Notes under the pieces: model-generated
The model's input: only the letters and a program-made list of their open reading frames with translations
What the model was told of the DNA's origin: nothing
Database searches by the model: none
Source of the DNA: Elusimicrobiaceae bacterium
GTDB taxonomy: Bacteria > Elusimicrobiota > Elusimicrobia > Elusimicrobiales > Elusimicrobiaceae
Reading direction: 5' to 3'
Assembly (NCBI GenBank): GCA_017468055.1
Contig: JAFUJU010000074.1
Location: 1-51,314, forward strand
Length of the DNA stretch: 51,314 nucleotides
Part shown: in pieces, positions 12,966 to 22,308 of the stretch
Layout: every line of letters begins with the position of its first letter
Position numbering within the stretch: position 1 is the first letter of the stretch
Position numbers and translations under genes: made by a program

Positions 12966-15491
12966 TTACAATATCTCCAGCGGAGCAAACTTGAGCATAA
13001 ACGTCCTACTCACACGATTGTTAAATACCACTGTAATTTTACAATTATCACCGGAGCCCGCCACTGCCGTAATCGTGCCTTCTCCAAAGGCGCCGTGTTT
13101 CACTTTTCCACCCACAGCTACCGTTTTTCCGTCACCGGCAGTGGTGGAAGTGCCCTTTTCCTGCTTAGGAGCGGCTGAAGAAAAAGAAGGTCCGGACGAA
13201 AAACTACGACGGCTATCCGAGGAAGAAAGACGGCTGCTTCCGCCATAGGAAGAGCTACTCCGCCCATACAAAGACCCCAAACCGGAAGAGCCTTTATAAG
13301 AAGAGGACGTATAATCCAAATCGTTATCCTCTACCTCATAACCGTGCTCGTCATATTTTTTTTGAAATTGGCTGCGGCTGACAAAACCTTCAAATCCGTT
13401 ATAACTGTTATTACTGCGGCCCGTACTTCCCTGATAACCGCTTTTGTTTTTACTCCCACCGTAAAAACCGCCTCCTTGCCCGTACAAACCGTATTTGGTC
13501 TTAAAGTTATCATAGCGGGGCTTAGATTGCTCATACTCTTCACGGTCTTCTTCACTTAACAGTCCGCTTTCAAACAAAAAGCGAGAAGGTACATTTTCAT
13601 AGGTTTTCCCGTACTGACGGCGATGAGCAGAATACGTCATAAACAGTTTTTCTCGCGCACGTGTCATGGCTACATAACACAAACGGCGTTCTTCTTCCAT
13701 TTCATCGCTGTCATCACGGTTTAACGGAAATAAATTTTCTTCCAACCCCGTCACAAAAACGGCATTAAATTCCAACCCTTTGGCCAAATGTACCGTCATC
13801 AAAGTCACCGCGCCGCTTTCCCCCACTTGGGTTTCGTCCGTCCCCGTAAGCAGCGAAATTTCCTGCAAGAAATCAGACAAAGAGGCCTCTTTTTCGTACT
13901 TAGCACAACGGTCCTCATATTCTTTAACGGCATTGATTAACTCGTCCAAGTTCTGCAGGCGGCTTTCGGCTTCAGGATCTTTTTCCATTTCGGCACGGAC
14001 CATATTTTCATAGCCGGAGGTTTTTAAAATTTTATCCATCACGTCCGTCGGGGTAGCAATAAACATATCCGCGCGCCACCCCTCTACCAGACGTACAAAT
14101 TCCACCGCACTTCGGCGGGCCATAGGGGTCAAATCCGGCACGCTTTGCACCGCTTTTAAAGCCCCGTACAAAGAAAGTCCGTTTGTCTGTGCATAAGCAA
14201 GCAGACGATCCTGCGCTGTTTTACCCAAGCCGCGCGTGGGCGTATTAATCACACGCAACAAGCTGATATCGTCGTGCGGATTAATAAGCAAACGCGCATA
14301 ACAAAGCATGTCCTTAATTTCTTTACGGTCATAAAATCGCACCGTACCCACTAAACGGTAGGGAATTTGATAACGACGGAATGTTTCTTCAAAGTTACGG
14401 CTCTGTGCATTGGTGCGGTAAAAAACGGCAATCTCGTTTAAAGAATAGCCCCCTTGCCCCACTAGTGCTTTTACATTTTGCGCCACCCATACAGCTTCTT
14501 GGCCTTCGGTAGCGGACTGATGTACTTCAATATCGTCACCGTATTGTTTGTCAGTAAACAGACTTTTTTCTTTGCGCTTGCTGTTTTTGGTAATGAGTTT
14601 GTTGGACGCGTCCAAAATGACTTTGGTAGAACGGTAGTTCTGCTCCAAAGTAATGGTTTTGGAATCTTTAAAATCTTTTTCAAATTCCAAAATATTGCGA
14701 ATATTGGCTCCACGCCAAGAATAAATACTTTGGTCTGGATCCCCTACTACACACAACTTGCGGTGCTTCTCAGCCAACATACGGGTGATTAAATATTGAG
14801 TATGGTTGGTATCCTGATACTCATCCACCAAAATATATTGGAAAAATTGTTGATAATATTCACGCACGTCTTGATGATCGCGCAAAAGCTGTAAGGTTTT
14901 GACCAGCAAATCCCCAAAATCCAAGGCTCCCGCCTCTTTTAGTTTTTGCTCGTAACGTTTATAAATTTCCGCCGCACGTATTTTAAAGTCCAACCCGCTG
15001 GCTCCGGCAGAAACAGAAAGCATTTCCGGAGAAATACAATCGTCCTTAGCGCGGGAAATTAAACTCACGATTTGCCCCGCCTCTTTTTTGGGGTCTTTTA
15101 CCCCCATTTGCTCCAACAGTAACGTTACCAGTTTCTTTTGTTCATTATCATCATAAATAGCAAAATCACGCGTGAGCCCCAATTTTTCGGCATTTTGCCG
15201 TAGCAACCGCACTCCGAAAGAGTGAAACGTATGAATCCACACATTGCGGCTTTGACCGGGCACCAAAGCTTCCACGCGCTCGCGCATTTCTTGGGCAGCT
15301 TTATTGGTAAAGGTAACCGCTAAAATGCGGTACGGTGCATAGCCGTCTTGAATAAGTTTGGCGATTTTGGTGGTCAGCGTTTTAGTTTTACCCGTACCGG
15401 CACCGGCCACAATCAAACACGGCCCTTCATCATAATGCACGGCCGAAAGCTGCTGCGGATTTAAAGATTTTAAAGCGTCTTGTAAAGTCAT
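12966..15491 (-). CDS. pcrA: UvrD/PcrA-type superfamily 1 DNA helicase
   Basis: An 841-residue ATP-dependent 3'-5' DNA helicase for repair and for clearing proteins from DNA. Walker A GAGTGKT is at 30-36. QNYRSTKVILDASN, VDEYQDTNHTQY, GDPDQSIYSWRGA and VHLAKGLEFNAVFVTGLEE are the other SF1A helicase motifs. The C-terminal end (GGKVKHGAFGEGTITAV...) is the Tudor-like domain typical of PcrA/UvrD, which contacts RNA polymerase in known members. Between them, at about residues 660-790, is an unusually long Gly/Ser/Tyr-rich low-complexity linker. The ATG has no clear Shine-Dalgarno; a GC-rich hairpin ends 10 nt before it. It lies 48 nt after the RlmD-type gene, so it may be in one operon with ychF and that gene. 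Confidence 0.93.
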   Translation of the reverse strand: MTLQDALKSLNPQQLSAVHYDEGPCLIVAGAGTGKTKTLTTKIAKLIQDGYAPYRILAVTFTNKAAQEMRERVEALVPGQSRNVWIHTFHSFGVRLLRQNAEKLGLTRDFAIYDDNEQKKLVTLLLEQMGVKDPKKEAGQIVSLISRAKDDCISPEMLSVSAGASGLDFKIRAAEIYKRYEQKLKEAGALDFGDLLVKTLQLLRDHQDVREYYQQFFQYILVDEYQDTNHTQYLITRMLAEKHRKLCVVGDPDQSIYSWRGANIRNILEFEKDFKDSKTITLEQNYRSTKVILDASNKLITKNSKRKEKSLFTDKQYGDDIEVHQSATEGQEAVWVAQNVKALVGQGGYSLNEIAVFYRTNAQSRNFEETFRRYQIPYRLVGTVRFYDRKEIKDMLCYARLLINPHDDISLLRVINTPTRGLGKTAQDRLLAYAQTNGLSLYGALKAVQSVPDLTPMARRSAVEFVRLVEGWRADMFIATPTDVMDKILKTSGYENMVRAEMEKDPEAESRLQNLDELINAVKEYEDRCAKYEKEASLSDFLQEISLLTGTDETQVGESGAVTLMTVHLAKGLEFNAVFVTGLEENLFPLNRDDSDEMEEERRLCYVAMTRAREKLFMTYSAHRRQYGKTYENVPSRFLFESGLLSEEDREEYEQSKPRYDNFKTKYGLYGQGGGFYGGSKNKSGYQGSTGRSNNSYNGFEGFVSRSQFQKKYDEHGYEVEDNDLDYTSSSYKGSSGLGSLYGRSSSSYGGSSRLSSSDSRRSFSSGPSFSSAAPKQEKGTSTTAGDGKTVAVGGKVKHGAFGEGTITAVAGSGDNCKITVVFNNRVSRTFMLKFAPLEIL

Positions 15492-15501
15492 AAATAGTAC
15501 A

Positions 15502-15522
15502 CCGCCTGCCGAAAGCAGGCGG
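15502..15522 (-). promoter_or_regulatory. GC-rich hairpin immediately upstream of the uvrD/pcrA start
   Basis: CCGCCTGC, loop TTTCG, GCAGGCGG on the minus strand, ending 10 nt before the ATG at 15491. The 3' arm holds the only Shine-Dalgarno-like bases (AGGCGG). On the + strand the hairpin is followed by seven T, so it would terminate transcription in that direction only. It may hold back helicase translation or reduce read-through from the upstream gene. Confidence 0.55.
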
Positions 15523-15539
15523 ATTTTTTTCTTTCATAA

Positions 15540-16781
15540 TTATTTCAATTTTAGTTGGACCAAAGTTTCAATATGGTCCGTATGCGGGAAGAAATCAAAG
15601 GCTTCCACATCTTTTACATCATAATACTGGGTTAGGATTTTCAAATCGGCCGCCAACGTAACCGGATTGCAAGAAATATACAAAATATTCTTCACGCCGG
15701 ATTCTGCCACCGCTTTGGCTGCTTTAGGGTGCATACCGGAACGAGGCGGATCCAAAATAATCAACACATCTTTACGCTCCAGCGGTTGTTGTTTCACAAA
15801 ATCTTCTACTTTAGCACAGAAGAATTGCACATTTTGCACCCCGTTGAGTTTGGCATTTTCAATGCCGTTGTAAATAGCCGGAGCAACAGATTCTACGCAC
15901 AAACTTTTCTCGCACAAATCGGCACAAGAAAGCGAAAAGCTGCCCGCTCCTCCGTACAGATCATAAATCACTTTAGGGGAAATTTCTTTGACTAAACCGC
16001 GCACGCGGGAATACATCTTTTGGGCAGAGAGCGTGTTGGTTTGAAAGAAAGACTGCGGGGAAAGTTTAAACAAAACTTCCCTTTCTTTTTCACCTTGCGG
16101 ACCCGAAAGAATAATCTTTTCCGAAATAAAATCTTTCCCTTTCAGCACGCGCAAACTTTCCGGTGCGGCTGTATCGGCTAGGCCCGTATTGACCGCCACC
16201 ATGATATTTGCTTCCGGCCAAACACTTTCTACTGCTTGCACAAAAGTTTTTTCGGGAATGTCGTCCGTCACGAATAAAACGACAATCGCTTCGCCGGTGT
16301 TCTTACCCACACGCAACATAATATGGCGCAAAACACCCGTATGTTTGCGGTGATCATAATATTCCAAATTTTCTGCCTTGGCCCAAGCGCGCACCGCCGT
16401 TAAAAGCGGAATCAAATGTTCATCAAACAAATAACACTCTTCAATATCTACCGCGCGGTCCCAGCGGCCTTTGAGCTTAAAGCCCAAGGTTTGTTCAAAC
16501 TCCAAAGGAATTGTTTTATCCCGTTTGGCTTTCTTATCAAACGGCTCTTTCCAGATAGGCTGACGGCAAAAGCCAAGCTCCACTTTGTTACGGAAGAAAA
16601 CGGGATGATCCGTTTGGGTGGCGGGAATATCCGCTGACCAAAAATCTTTTAAAATTTCTTTCAAACGTTCTTGCTTGTTGGCCACTTGGTCTTCATAGGC
16701 CAAGTCCAACATGGCGCAACCGCCGCATTGTTTAAAGTGTTTACAAGTGATTTTAGGCATTGATTTTAAACAGGCAGACAT
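15540..16781 (-). CDS. rlmD: 23S rRNA (uracil-5-)-methyltransferase, RlmD/RumA family
   Basis: A 413-residue SAM-dependent RNA m5U methyltransferase. The N-terminus carries the iron-sulfur cluster cysteines of RumA-type enzymes in CKHFKQCGGCAML; there is no TRAM domain before it. The SAM-binding segment is VIYDLYGGAGSFSLSCA; the catalytic region has ILDPPRSGMHPKA and ILYISCNPVTLAADL, in which Cys of SCNP is the nucleophile. The ATG at 16781 has an AAAGGA site but makes the gene overlap ychF by 29 nt; a second Met at 16760 overlaps ychF by 8 nt. Both are possible. RlmD versus RlmC/TrmA-like specificity is not certain. Confidence 0.85.
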   Translation of the reverse strand: MSACLKSMPKITCKHFKQCGGCAMLDLAYEDQVANKQERLKEILKDFWSADIPATQTDHPVFFRNKVELGFCRQPIWKEPFDKKAKRDKTIPLEFEQTLGFKLKGRWDRAVDIEECYLFDEHLIPLLTAVRAWAKAENLEYYDHRKHTGVLRHIMLRVGKNTGEAIVVLFVTDDIPEKTFVQAVESVWPEANIMVAVNTGLADTAAPESLRVLKGKDFISEKIILSGPQGEKEREVLFKLSPQSFFQTNTLSAQKMYSRVRGLVKEISPKVIYDLYGGAGSFSLSCADLCEKSLCVESVAPAIYNGIENAKLNGVQNVQFFCAKVEDFVKQQPLERKDVLIILDPPRSGMHPKAAKAVAESGVKNILYISCNPVTLAADLKILTQYYDVKDVEAFDFFPHTDHIETLVQLKLK

Positions 16782-17826
16782 CGCCGTCCTTTACAATATA
16801 TTCTTTCCCTTCGGAGCGGATCAGGCCATGTTCGCGCAAAGATTTTTCGTCTCCGTATTTGGCCAAATCGTCAAACGTATAAACATCGGCACGGATAAAG
16901 CCTTTTTCAAAATCACTGTGAATTTTGCCCGCCGCTTGCGGAGCAGTGCACCCTACGGGGATAAGCCAACTGCGCACCTCCACTTCCGGCCCTGCCGTAA
17001 AATAGGTGCAAAGATTCAAAAGCTTCATCCCCTCGCGCACCACTCTTTCAAGGCCGGTATAGTCGTTGCCGGTTTCAGCTAAAAAGGCTTTCTTTTCTTC
17101 TTCGGAAAATTCTGCAATATCGGCCTCAAACTTAACGGACAGCTCCACAAATCCGGCACCGGTTTCTTGGGCATATTTAGCCACTTTTTCAGCATTGGCG
17201 GCATTACGCGTTTCTGAGTTGTTTCCTACGTACAAAACGGGTTTAGCCGTCAGAAACTGATATTCACGCAACACTTCCGGCTCTAAACCCAAGGCAGCCA
17301 CCGGTTTACCGTCTTCCAAGGCGGCTTTGATTTTTTTCATCGTTTCAAAGGCGGCGATGGCTTCTTTCTTGCCGCTTTTGGCATTACTGCCCAAACGGTC
17401 GCAAATTTTAGAGGCAGATTCCAGATCCGCCAACATCAGCTCTGTATTAATGATCTCAATATCACGCAACGGATCTACGGAATTCATCACGTGTGTTACA
17501 TTTTCATCTTCAAACAAACGCACCACGTGAATAATGGCATCTACCTCACGAATATTGGCCAAAAATTTATTACCTAGGCCTTCGCCTTGGCTGGCACCTT
17601 TGACGATACCGGCAATATCTACAAACTTGATAAAAGCGGCCGTTTTCTTGGGAGGTTTAAACATATCAAACAATTGGTCTAACCTCTTATCAGGAATCGC
17701 CACAATACCCACATTCGGTTCAATGGTACAAAAAGGATAGTTGCTTGCTTCTGCTCCGGCACAGGTTAAAGCATTGAAAAGGGTGGATTTGCCCACATTC
17801 GGAAGGCCTACGATACCGATTTCCAT
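16753..17826 (-). CDS. ychF: Ribosome-binding ATPase YchF (Obg family)
   Basis: A 357-residue P-loop protein of the OLA1/YchF type, which binds ribosomes and hydrolyses ATP rather than GTP. The P-loop GLPNVGKST is at 7-15. [22 protein letters not shown] is the switch II region, and YVGNNSE replaces the guanine-specific NKxD motif, as expected for YchF. The C-terminal TGS domain ([22 protein letters not shown]) is intact. The start has a good AGGAGA site. It is the first gene of a likely ychF-rlmD-pcrA run. Confidence 0.95.
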   Translation of the reverse strand: MEIGIVGLPNVGKSTLFNALTCAGAEASNYPFCTIEPNVGIVAIPDKRLDQLFDMFKPPKKTAAFIKFVDIAGIVKGASQGEGLGNKFLANIREVDAIIHVVRLFEDENVTHVMNSVDPLRDIEIINTELMLADLESASKICDRLGSNAKSGKKEAIAAFETMKKIKAALEDGKPVAALGLEPEVLREYQFLTAKPVLYVGNNSETRNAANAEKVAKYAQETGAGFVELSVKFEADIAEFSEEEKKAFLAETGNDYTGLERVVREGMKLLNLCTYFTAGPEVEVRSWLIPVGCTAPQAAGKIHSDFEKGFIRADVYTFDDLAKYGDEKSLREHGLIRSEGKEYIVKDGDVCLFKINA

Positions 17827-17907
17827 GAAAATCTCCTAAAGGGATAAAGATAGAAAAGCTTATATGAATATTTTAGCATTTTAGAACATAAAAAACTTTG
17901 CTGGCCG

Positions 17908-17936
17908 TTGCCAGTAAGAATTTGCTAAAATATATA
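17908..17936 (+). promoter_or_regulatory. Promoter of tRNA-Glu
   Basis: TTGCCA (17908-17913), 17-nt spacer, TATATA (17931-17936), ending 6 nt before the tRNA 5' end. Confidence 0.6.
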
Positions 17937-17942
17937 TGTTCA

Positions 17943-18016
17943 GTCCCGTTCGTCTAGTGGCCCAGGACGCCGCCCTCTCAAGGCGGAGATCACGAGTTCG
18001 AATCTCGTACGGGACG
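17943..18016 (+). tRNA. tRNA-Glu (anticodon CUC)
   Basis: A 74-nt cloverleaf. The acceptor GTCCCGT/ACGGGAC, anticodon stem CCGCC/GGCGG with loop CTCTCAA, and T-arm CACGAGTTCGAATCTCGT all pair. The anticodon CTC reads GAG. The CCA end is not encoded. It is followed by a terminator at 18049-18070. Confidence 0.95.
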
Positions 18017-18048
18017 TATTTTTTGCCCTGATGGTAGGGGCTTTTTGG

Positions 18049-18070
18049 CCCGGTTTAGCCGGGTTTTTTT
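18049..18070 (+). terminator. Terminator after tRNA-Glu
   Basis: CCCGG, loop TTTAG, CCGGG, then seven T. It sits 26 nt before the DUF1646 start codon, within that gene's leader. Confidence 0.8.
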
Positions 18071-18095
18071 ATATCAAAATTATCTGGAGAGAAAA

Positions 18096-19154
18096 ATGGA
18101 ATTGTCTGTACTGCAAAATGTCTTACTTTACGCACTGATTCTACTGGTATTAGTGTTGCCCTTATCCGTACATAAGGTGGAGGAAAATTTGGAGGCCTTC
18201 TTGTTCTGCTGTGGTGCTTTTGCCGTAACGGTTACCAACAGTTGGAGTTGGCATTTAATCAAAACCGCCTTGGAAGACCCCATCACCATTACCGTCGCCG
18301 TTTTTATTGCCGGACTTTTATTTAAATTCAGCCATAAACTTTTGCAAACCCTCACCCACAAAACCGTAGCCCTCATCGGCTTGCGCGCCACGATGGCTTT
18401 GACCGTGTTTTTACTGGGCATGACCTCCAGTTTAATTACGGCCATCATTGCCGCACTTATTTTGTCTGAAGTGGTGCTTTTGCTTCCTTTGCAACGCAAA
18501 ACCCGCATTCAATTGGTGGTATATTGCTGTTATGCCATCGGTATGGGTGCCGTGCTTACTTCTATCGGAGAGCCGTTAGGCACCATCGTTCTTTCCAAAC
18601 TCAAAGGCGAGCCGTACAATGCCGGTTTCTGGTTCTTGGTGCAACATTTGGGTTGGTATGTATTGGCCGGCAATGTCCTTTTAGCCGCGTTGGCCGCCCG
18701 CATCAAATATGATGACAAAAAGGAAACCGAAGAAGTAAAAGAAGAAGTTTCCGTCACCGAGCACGGTATTAAAAACATTTTTGTCCGCGCGGCCAAAGTA
18801 TATTTGTTTGTGATGGCTTTGGTTATGTTGGGCGACGGCTTAAAACCGTTGGCGGAAAAAACCATTTCTCACCTCTCTGCCAACGCGCTCTACTTTATCA
18901 ATATGCTTTCGGCCATTTTAGACAATGCCACCTTGGCCGCTATCGAAATTACACCCGATATTTCTATGCGCAATTTAATGTTCCTCTTGATGAGTTTAAT
19001 CATCTCCGGCGGTATGTTAATCCCCGGAAATATCCCCAACATTATCTGCGCTTCCAAACTTAAAATCAAAAGCAAAGAATGGGCCAAAGCCGCTTTGCCT
19101 TTGGGTGCGGTGCTGATGGTGGGTTATTTTATCGTATTGACTGCCATACTGTAA
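18096..19154 (+). CDS. DUF1646 family putative cation transporter
   Basis: A 352-residue, very hydrophobic inner-membrane protein with about ten predicted helices and a charged central loop (DDKKETEEVKEEVSVTEHG, about 220-240). The segments SIGEPLGTIVLSKLKGEP and INMLSAILDNATLAAIEITPD, and the terminal ISGGMLIPGNIPNIICASKLKI, have the inverted-repeat layout of ion-transporter-superfamily proteins. Family members are predicted cation transporters, without proven substrate. The ATG at 18096 with GGAGAG upstream is preferred to an in-frame ATG at 18045, which lies inside the tRNA-Glu terminator. It precedes the phosphorylase gene by 52 nt. Confidence 0.8.
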   Translation: MELSVLQNVLLYALILLVLVLPLSVHKVEENLEAFLFCCGAFAVTVTNSWSWHLIKTALEDPITITVAVFIAGLLFKFSHKLLQTLTHKTVALIGLRATMALTVFLLGMTSSLITAIIAALILSEVVLLLPLQRKTRIQLVVYCCYAIGMGAVLTSIGEPLGTIVLSKLKGEPYNAGFWFLVQHLGWYVLAGNVLLAALAARIKYDDKKETEEVKEEVSVTEHGIKNIFVRAAKVYLFVMALVMLGDGLKPLAEKTISHLSANALYFINMLSAILDNATLAAIEITPDISMRNLMFLLMSLIISGGMLIPGNIPNIICASKLKIKSKEWAKAALPLGAVLMVGYFIVLTAIL

Positions 19155-19206
19155 AGAACAGGTTTTTTAATATAATATTAAGGAAATACTTTTTTAAGGA
19201 GAATAC

Positions 19207-21765
19207 ATGAAAATTCATTCTTTCAACGTACAACCTAATTTGCCGGAAAACATTAAGTTTTTAGAAGAGTTAGCCAACAATATGTGGTTCACTTGGAACT
19301 GGCCGGCCATTATGCTCTTCATGCAGATTGACCCTAAACTGTGGAACGATTCCAACCGCAACCCGAAATGGATGTTAGGTTGCGTACCGCAAAAAAGATT
19401 TGAAGAATTAAGCAACGACCCTGCCTTTGTGGAACAAGTGAACAAAGTCAAAGAAGTCTATTACAACTACAAAAATAATCCGAACACTTGGTACAAACAG
19501 AACAAAAAAGAACAAGGCGATATGTTGGCTGCTTACTTCTCTATGGAATATGGTATCGGAGAAGGTTTGCCTATCTATTCCGGTGGATTAGGAATGCTGG
19601 CCGGAGACCACATTAAATCCGCCAGCGATTTAGGTTTGCCGATCATCGGCGTAGGTCTTTTCTATAAAAAAGGCTATGGCCAACAGCTTTTGAACCGTGA
19701 AGGTTGGCAAAATGAAGAATTCCCTGATAATGACTGGGCTCATATGGCAGTAGAGCACGTGCTGGACAAAAACGGAAATGAAATCATTGTAGATATTCCG
19801 CTCGGGTTTAACGAAAGCGTCAAAGCTTGTGTATGGCGCGTAAAAGTGGGCCGCACAGACTTGTATTTATTAGACACCAACCTGCAGGAAAACACCCCTG
19901 CCCAACGCTTAATCACCGAAAAACTTTACGGTGGAGACCGCGAAAACCGCATCCGTCAAGAAGTTGTGTTGGGTATCGGTGGTGTGAAGGCATTAAATGC
20001 TATGGGTCTCAATCCCACGGTATATCATATTAACGAAGGTCACAGCGCGTTCCTTCTCTTGCAACGCATTATTGACATCATGAACGGACGCAAAATGAGC
20101 TTTGCTCAAGCGCGCGAAATTGTATGGGCTTCCTCTGTTTTTACCACCCATACGCCGGTCATCGCCGGTAACGAACACTTTGATCCGCTGCTCGTTCGCA
20201 AATATATGGAATATTATGCACAAGCCATGGGTCTTTCTTGGAATGAGTTCTTGGCCTTGGGTAAAGAAAAAGAAGATTCCGCCACTTTCTGTATGACCGT
20301 TTTGGCCTTGCGTTTAACTGCTTATGCCAACGGCGTAGCCAAACTGCACGGAAAAGTAAGCCGCGAAATGTGGGCCAATCTGTGGCCGACCTTGCCGGAA
20401 AACGAAGTACCCATTGGCAGCATTACCAACGGTATTCACAGTGCCTCTTGGATTTCTCACGAAATGAACGATTTGTTCCGTAAATATTTATTAAACGGCA
20501 ATCAGTTGGGCGAGTTTGACCCCTCTGACAAACCCATGTGGGACAAAGTGAACGAAATTCCCGACGAAGAAATTTGGAACATTCACGTACAGCGCAAAGC
20601 CAAACTCATCAACATGGCCCGCACCCGCATTAAACGCCAGCTCAAACGCCAAGGATTTGACGTGATGACAATTAACAAAACCAGCCGTGTTTTGAAACCG
20701 GATGTGTTGACCATCGGTTTTGCCCGCCGCTTTGCTACGTACAAACGTGCTACCTTGTTGTTCAAAGATTTGGACCGCTTGGATAAAATCATCAACAATC
20801 CCTTGCGCCCGATCCAGTTCGTTTTTGCCGGTAAAGCACACCCTGCCGATACGGCCGGTAAAGAGTTTATCAAAACCATTTACAATTTAACGCAAAACGA
20901 TCCGCGTTTCAAAAACAAAATCGTCTTTGTAGAAGACTACAACATGAACATTGCCCGTTACATGGTGCAAGGGGTAGATGTATGGCTTAATAACCCCATT
21001 CGCCCCATGGAAGCCAGCGGTACTTCCGGTATGAAAGCGGCCTTAAACGGCGCGTTGATGCTTTCTATCTTAGACGGTTGGTGGGACGAAGTAGGCCCGT
21101 GTGATTTTGGTTGGTCTATCGGCGGTGCCGAAAAATACGGATCCGAAGCAGAACGCGACGCCGTGGAAGCAGAATCCTTGTACAACTTATTAGAACAAGA
21201 CATCGCCCCCTCTTACTATGCCAAAAATGACAAAGGCTTCTCCTCTGCTTGGTTGGCTTTAATGAAGAAATCCATTCAAGAAATTGCTCCTTTCTTCAAC
21301 ACCAACCGCATGGTAAAAGAATATTATGAAAAATTCTATGTAGGAGCCAACAACTACGGTCAAATCCTAAACCAAGGGGAAACCACCGCTGATGTGGCCG
21401 CTTGGCGCAAGAAAATTGCGGAAAACTGGTATCGCGTAAGCATTACCGATATTACTCCCGCTTTTGACAAAGCTATTTTAATGGGAGACAAGCTTACTTT
21501 CCGCGCCCGTGTATTCTTAGGCGGTTTAGCTCCGGAAGATATTCAAGTAGAGCTTTACTTGGGTACGCGCGGCACCTTGGGTGGTATTGAAAAAGAAAAC
21601 GCCGTAGATATGCACGTAGTAGGCAATGAAGGAGATGCCTATATCTATGAAGTGCAAATCTCTCCGTTTAACAGCGGCCGCCAAGATTATGCCTTGCGCA
21701 TCTTGCCCGCTTGTGACAAAATTCCTAACGTCTTAACTCCGTTCTTCATTCGTTGGGAAGAATAA
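19207..21765 (+). CDS. glgP: Alpha-glucan (glycogen) phosphorylase, GT35
   Basis: An 852-residue enzyme that releases glucose-1-phosphate from alpha-1,4-glucans. The N-terminal LEELANNMWFTWNWPA segment is a DUF3417-type feature of the short bacterial/archaeal phosphorylase class. SMEYGIGEGLPIYSGGLGMLAGDH and HINEGHSAFLLLQRI mark the active site. EASGTSGMKAALNGALM contains the pyridoxal-phosphate lysine (Lys610). A short C-terminal beta-rich extension (about 755-852) follows the catalytic core. The start has a strong AAGGAGA site, and TATAAT lies at 19171-19176. With the GH57 protein it points to storage-glucan turnover. Confidence 0.93.
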   Translation: MKIHSFNVQPNLPENIKFLEELANNMWFTWNWPAIMLFMQIDPKLWNDSNRNPKWMLGCVPQKRFEELSNDPAFVEQVNKVKEVYYNYKNNPNTWYKQNKKEQGDMLAAYFSMEYGIGEGLPIYSGGLGMLAGDHIKSASDLGLPIIGVGLFYKKGYGQQLLNREGWQNEEFPDNDWAHMAVEHVLDKNGNEIIVDIPLGFNESVKACVWRVKVGRTDLYLLDTNLQENTPAQRLITEKLYGGDRENRIRQEVVLGIGGVKALNAMGLNPTVYHINEGHSAFLLLQRIIDIMNGRKMSFAQAREIVWASSVFTTHTPVIAGNEHFDPLLVRKYMEYYAQAMGLSWNEFLALGKEKEDSATFCMTVLALRLTAYANGVAKLHGKVSREMWANLWPTLPENEVPIGSITNGIHSASWISHEMNDLFRKYLLNGNQLGEFDPSDKPMWDKVNEIPDEEIWNIHVQRKAKLINMARTRIKRQLKRQGFDVMTINKTSRVLKPDVLTIGFARRFATYKRATLLFKDLDRLDKIINNPLRPIQFVFAGKAHPADTAGKEFIKTIYNLTQNDPRFKNKIVFVEDYNMNIARYMVQGVDVWLNNPIRPMEASGTSGMKAALNGALMLSILDGWWDEVGPCDFGWSIGGAEKYGSEAERDAVEAESLYNLLEQDIAPSYYAKNDKGFSSAWLALMKKSIQEIAPFFNTNRMVKEYYEKFYVGANNYGQILNQGETTADVAAWRKKIAENWYRVSITDITPAFDKAILMGDKLTFRARVFLGGLAPEDIQVELYLGTRGTLGGIEKENAVDMHVVGNEGDAYIYEVQISPFNSGRQDYALRILPACDKIPNVLTPFFIRWEE

Positions 21766-21777
21766 AGCACCTTATTT

Positions 21778-21807
21778 AAGGGCGCACCTCAAGTGCGCCC
21801 TTTTTTT
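21778..21807 (+). terminator. Terminator after glgP, abutting trmL
   Basis: AAGGGCGCAC, loop CTCAA, GTGCGCCCTT with seven T in all. The last T is only 8 nt before the trmL ATG at 21816. Confidence 0.92.
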
Positions 21808-21815
21808 GTAATGTT

Positions 21816-22277
21816 ATGCTCAATATTGTACTGATTAATCCAGAAATCCCTTTCAATACCGGCAATATCGGCCGTTCTTGCGTGGCCACCGGCACACGCC
21901 TGCATTTGGTAGGTAAGCTGGGCTTCAAAATTGAATCTAAAGAAATTCGCCGCTCGGGGCTGGACTATTGGCCGAACTTAGATTATAAAAGGTATGAAAC
22001 GTGGGAAGATTTTTTGAAAGAAAATAACCCTGCCGAAGACCAATTATTTTTCATGTCCACCAAAGGAACGAAAAGCTACTTTGAGGCGCAATTTAAAGAT
22101 GGGGACTTTTTATGCTTTGGCGCCGAATCCTGCGGTTTACCCAAAGAATTTTATACCACGTATCAAAATCGTCTTTTCACCATTCCCATGACGGGGCCGG
22201 TGCGTTCTTTAAATTTATCGTCATCGGCGGCCATTACGCTTTTTGAAGCCTTACGCCAAACTAAATACAGCAAATAA
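21816..22277 (+). CDS. trmL: tRNA (cytidine/uridine-34 2'-O)-methyltransferase TrmL
   Basis: A 153-residue SPOUT-class methyltransferase that modifies the wobble ribose of tRNA-Leu in characterised members. Motif 1 is NTGNIGRSCVATG, motif 2 is LCFGAESCGLPKEFY, and motif 3 is VRSLNLSSSAAITLFEALRQ; these build the trefoil-knot SAM site. Length is normal for TrmL (about 155). The ATG has no Shine-Dalgarno and follows the glgP terminator directly, so expression must rely on read-through or on a start very close to the ATG. The stop codon lies at the edge of a bidirectional terminator shared with pilin 2. Confidence 0.93.
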   Translation: MLNIVLINPEIPFNTGNIGRSCVATGTRLHLVGKLGFKIESKEIRRSGLDYWPNLDYKRYETWEDFLKENNPAEDQLFFMSTKGTKSYFEAQFKDGDFLCFGAESCGLPKEFYTTYQNRLFTIPMTGPVRSLNLSSSAAITLFEALRQTKYSK

Positions 22278-22303
22278 AAACCCGACTTAAAAGTCGGGTT
22301 TTT
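22276..22303. terminator. Bidirectional terminator between trmL and pilin 2
   Basis: AAAAACCCGACT, loop TAAA, AGTCGGGTTTTT, between stops at 22277 and 22309. Confidence 0.9.
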
Positions 22304-22308
22304 GAAAA

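Noticed and set aside
12832..13248. 138-codon plus-strand frame over the inverted repeats and the uvrD 3' end
   Set aside because: More than half lies antisense to pcrA, and the rest is in the palindromic region without a ribosome site.
14478..14792. 104-codon plus-strand frame inside pcrA
   Set aside because: Antisense shadow of conserved helicase motifs; no ribosome site or promoter.
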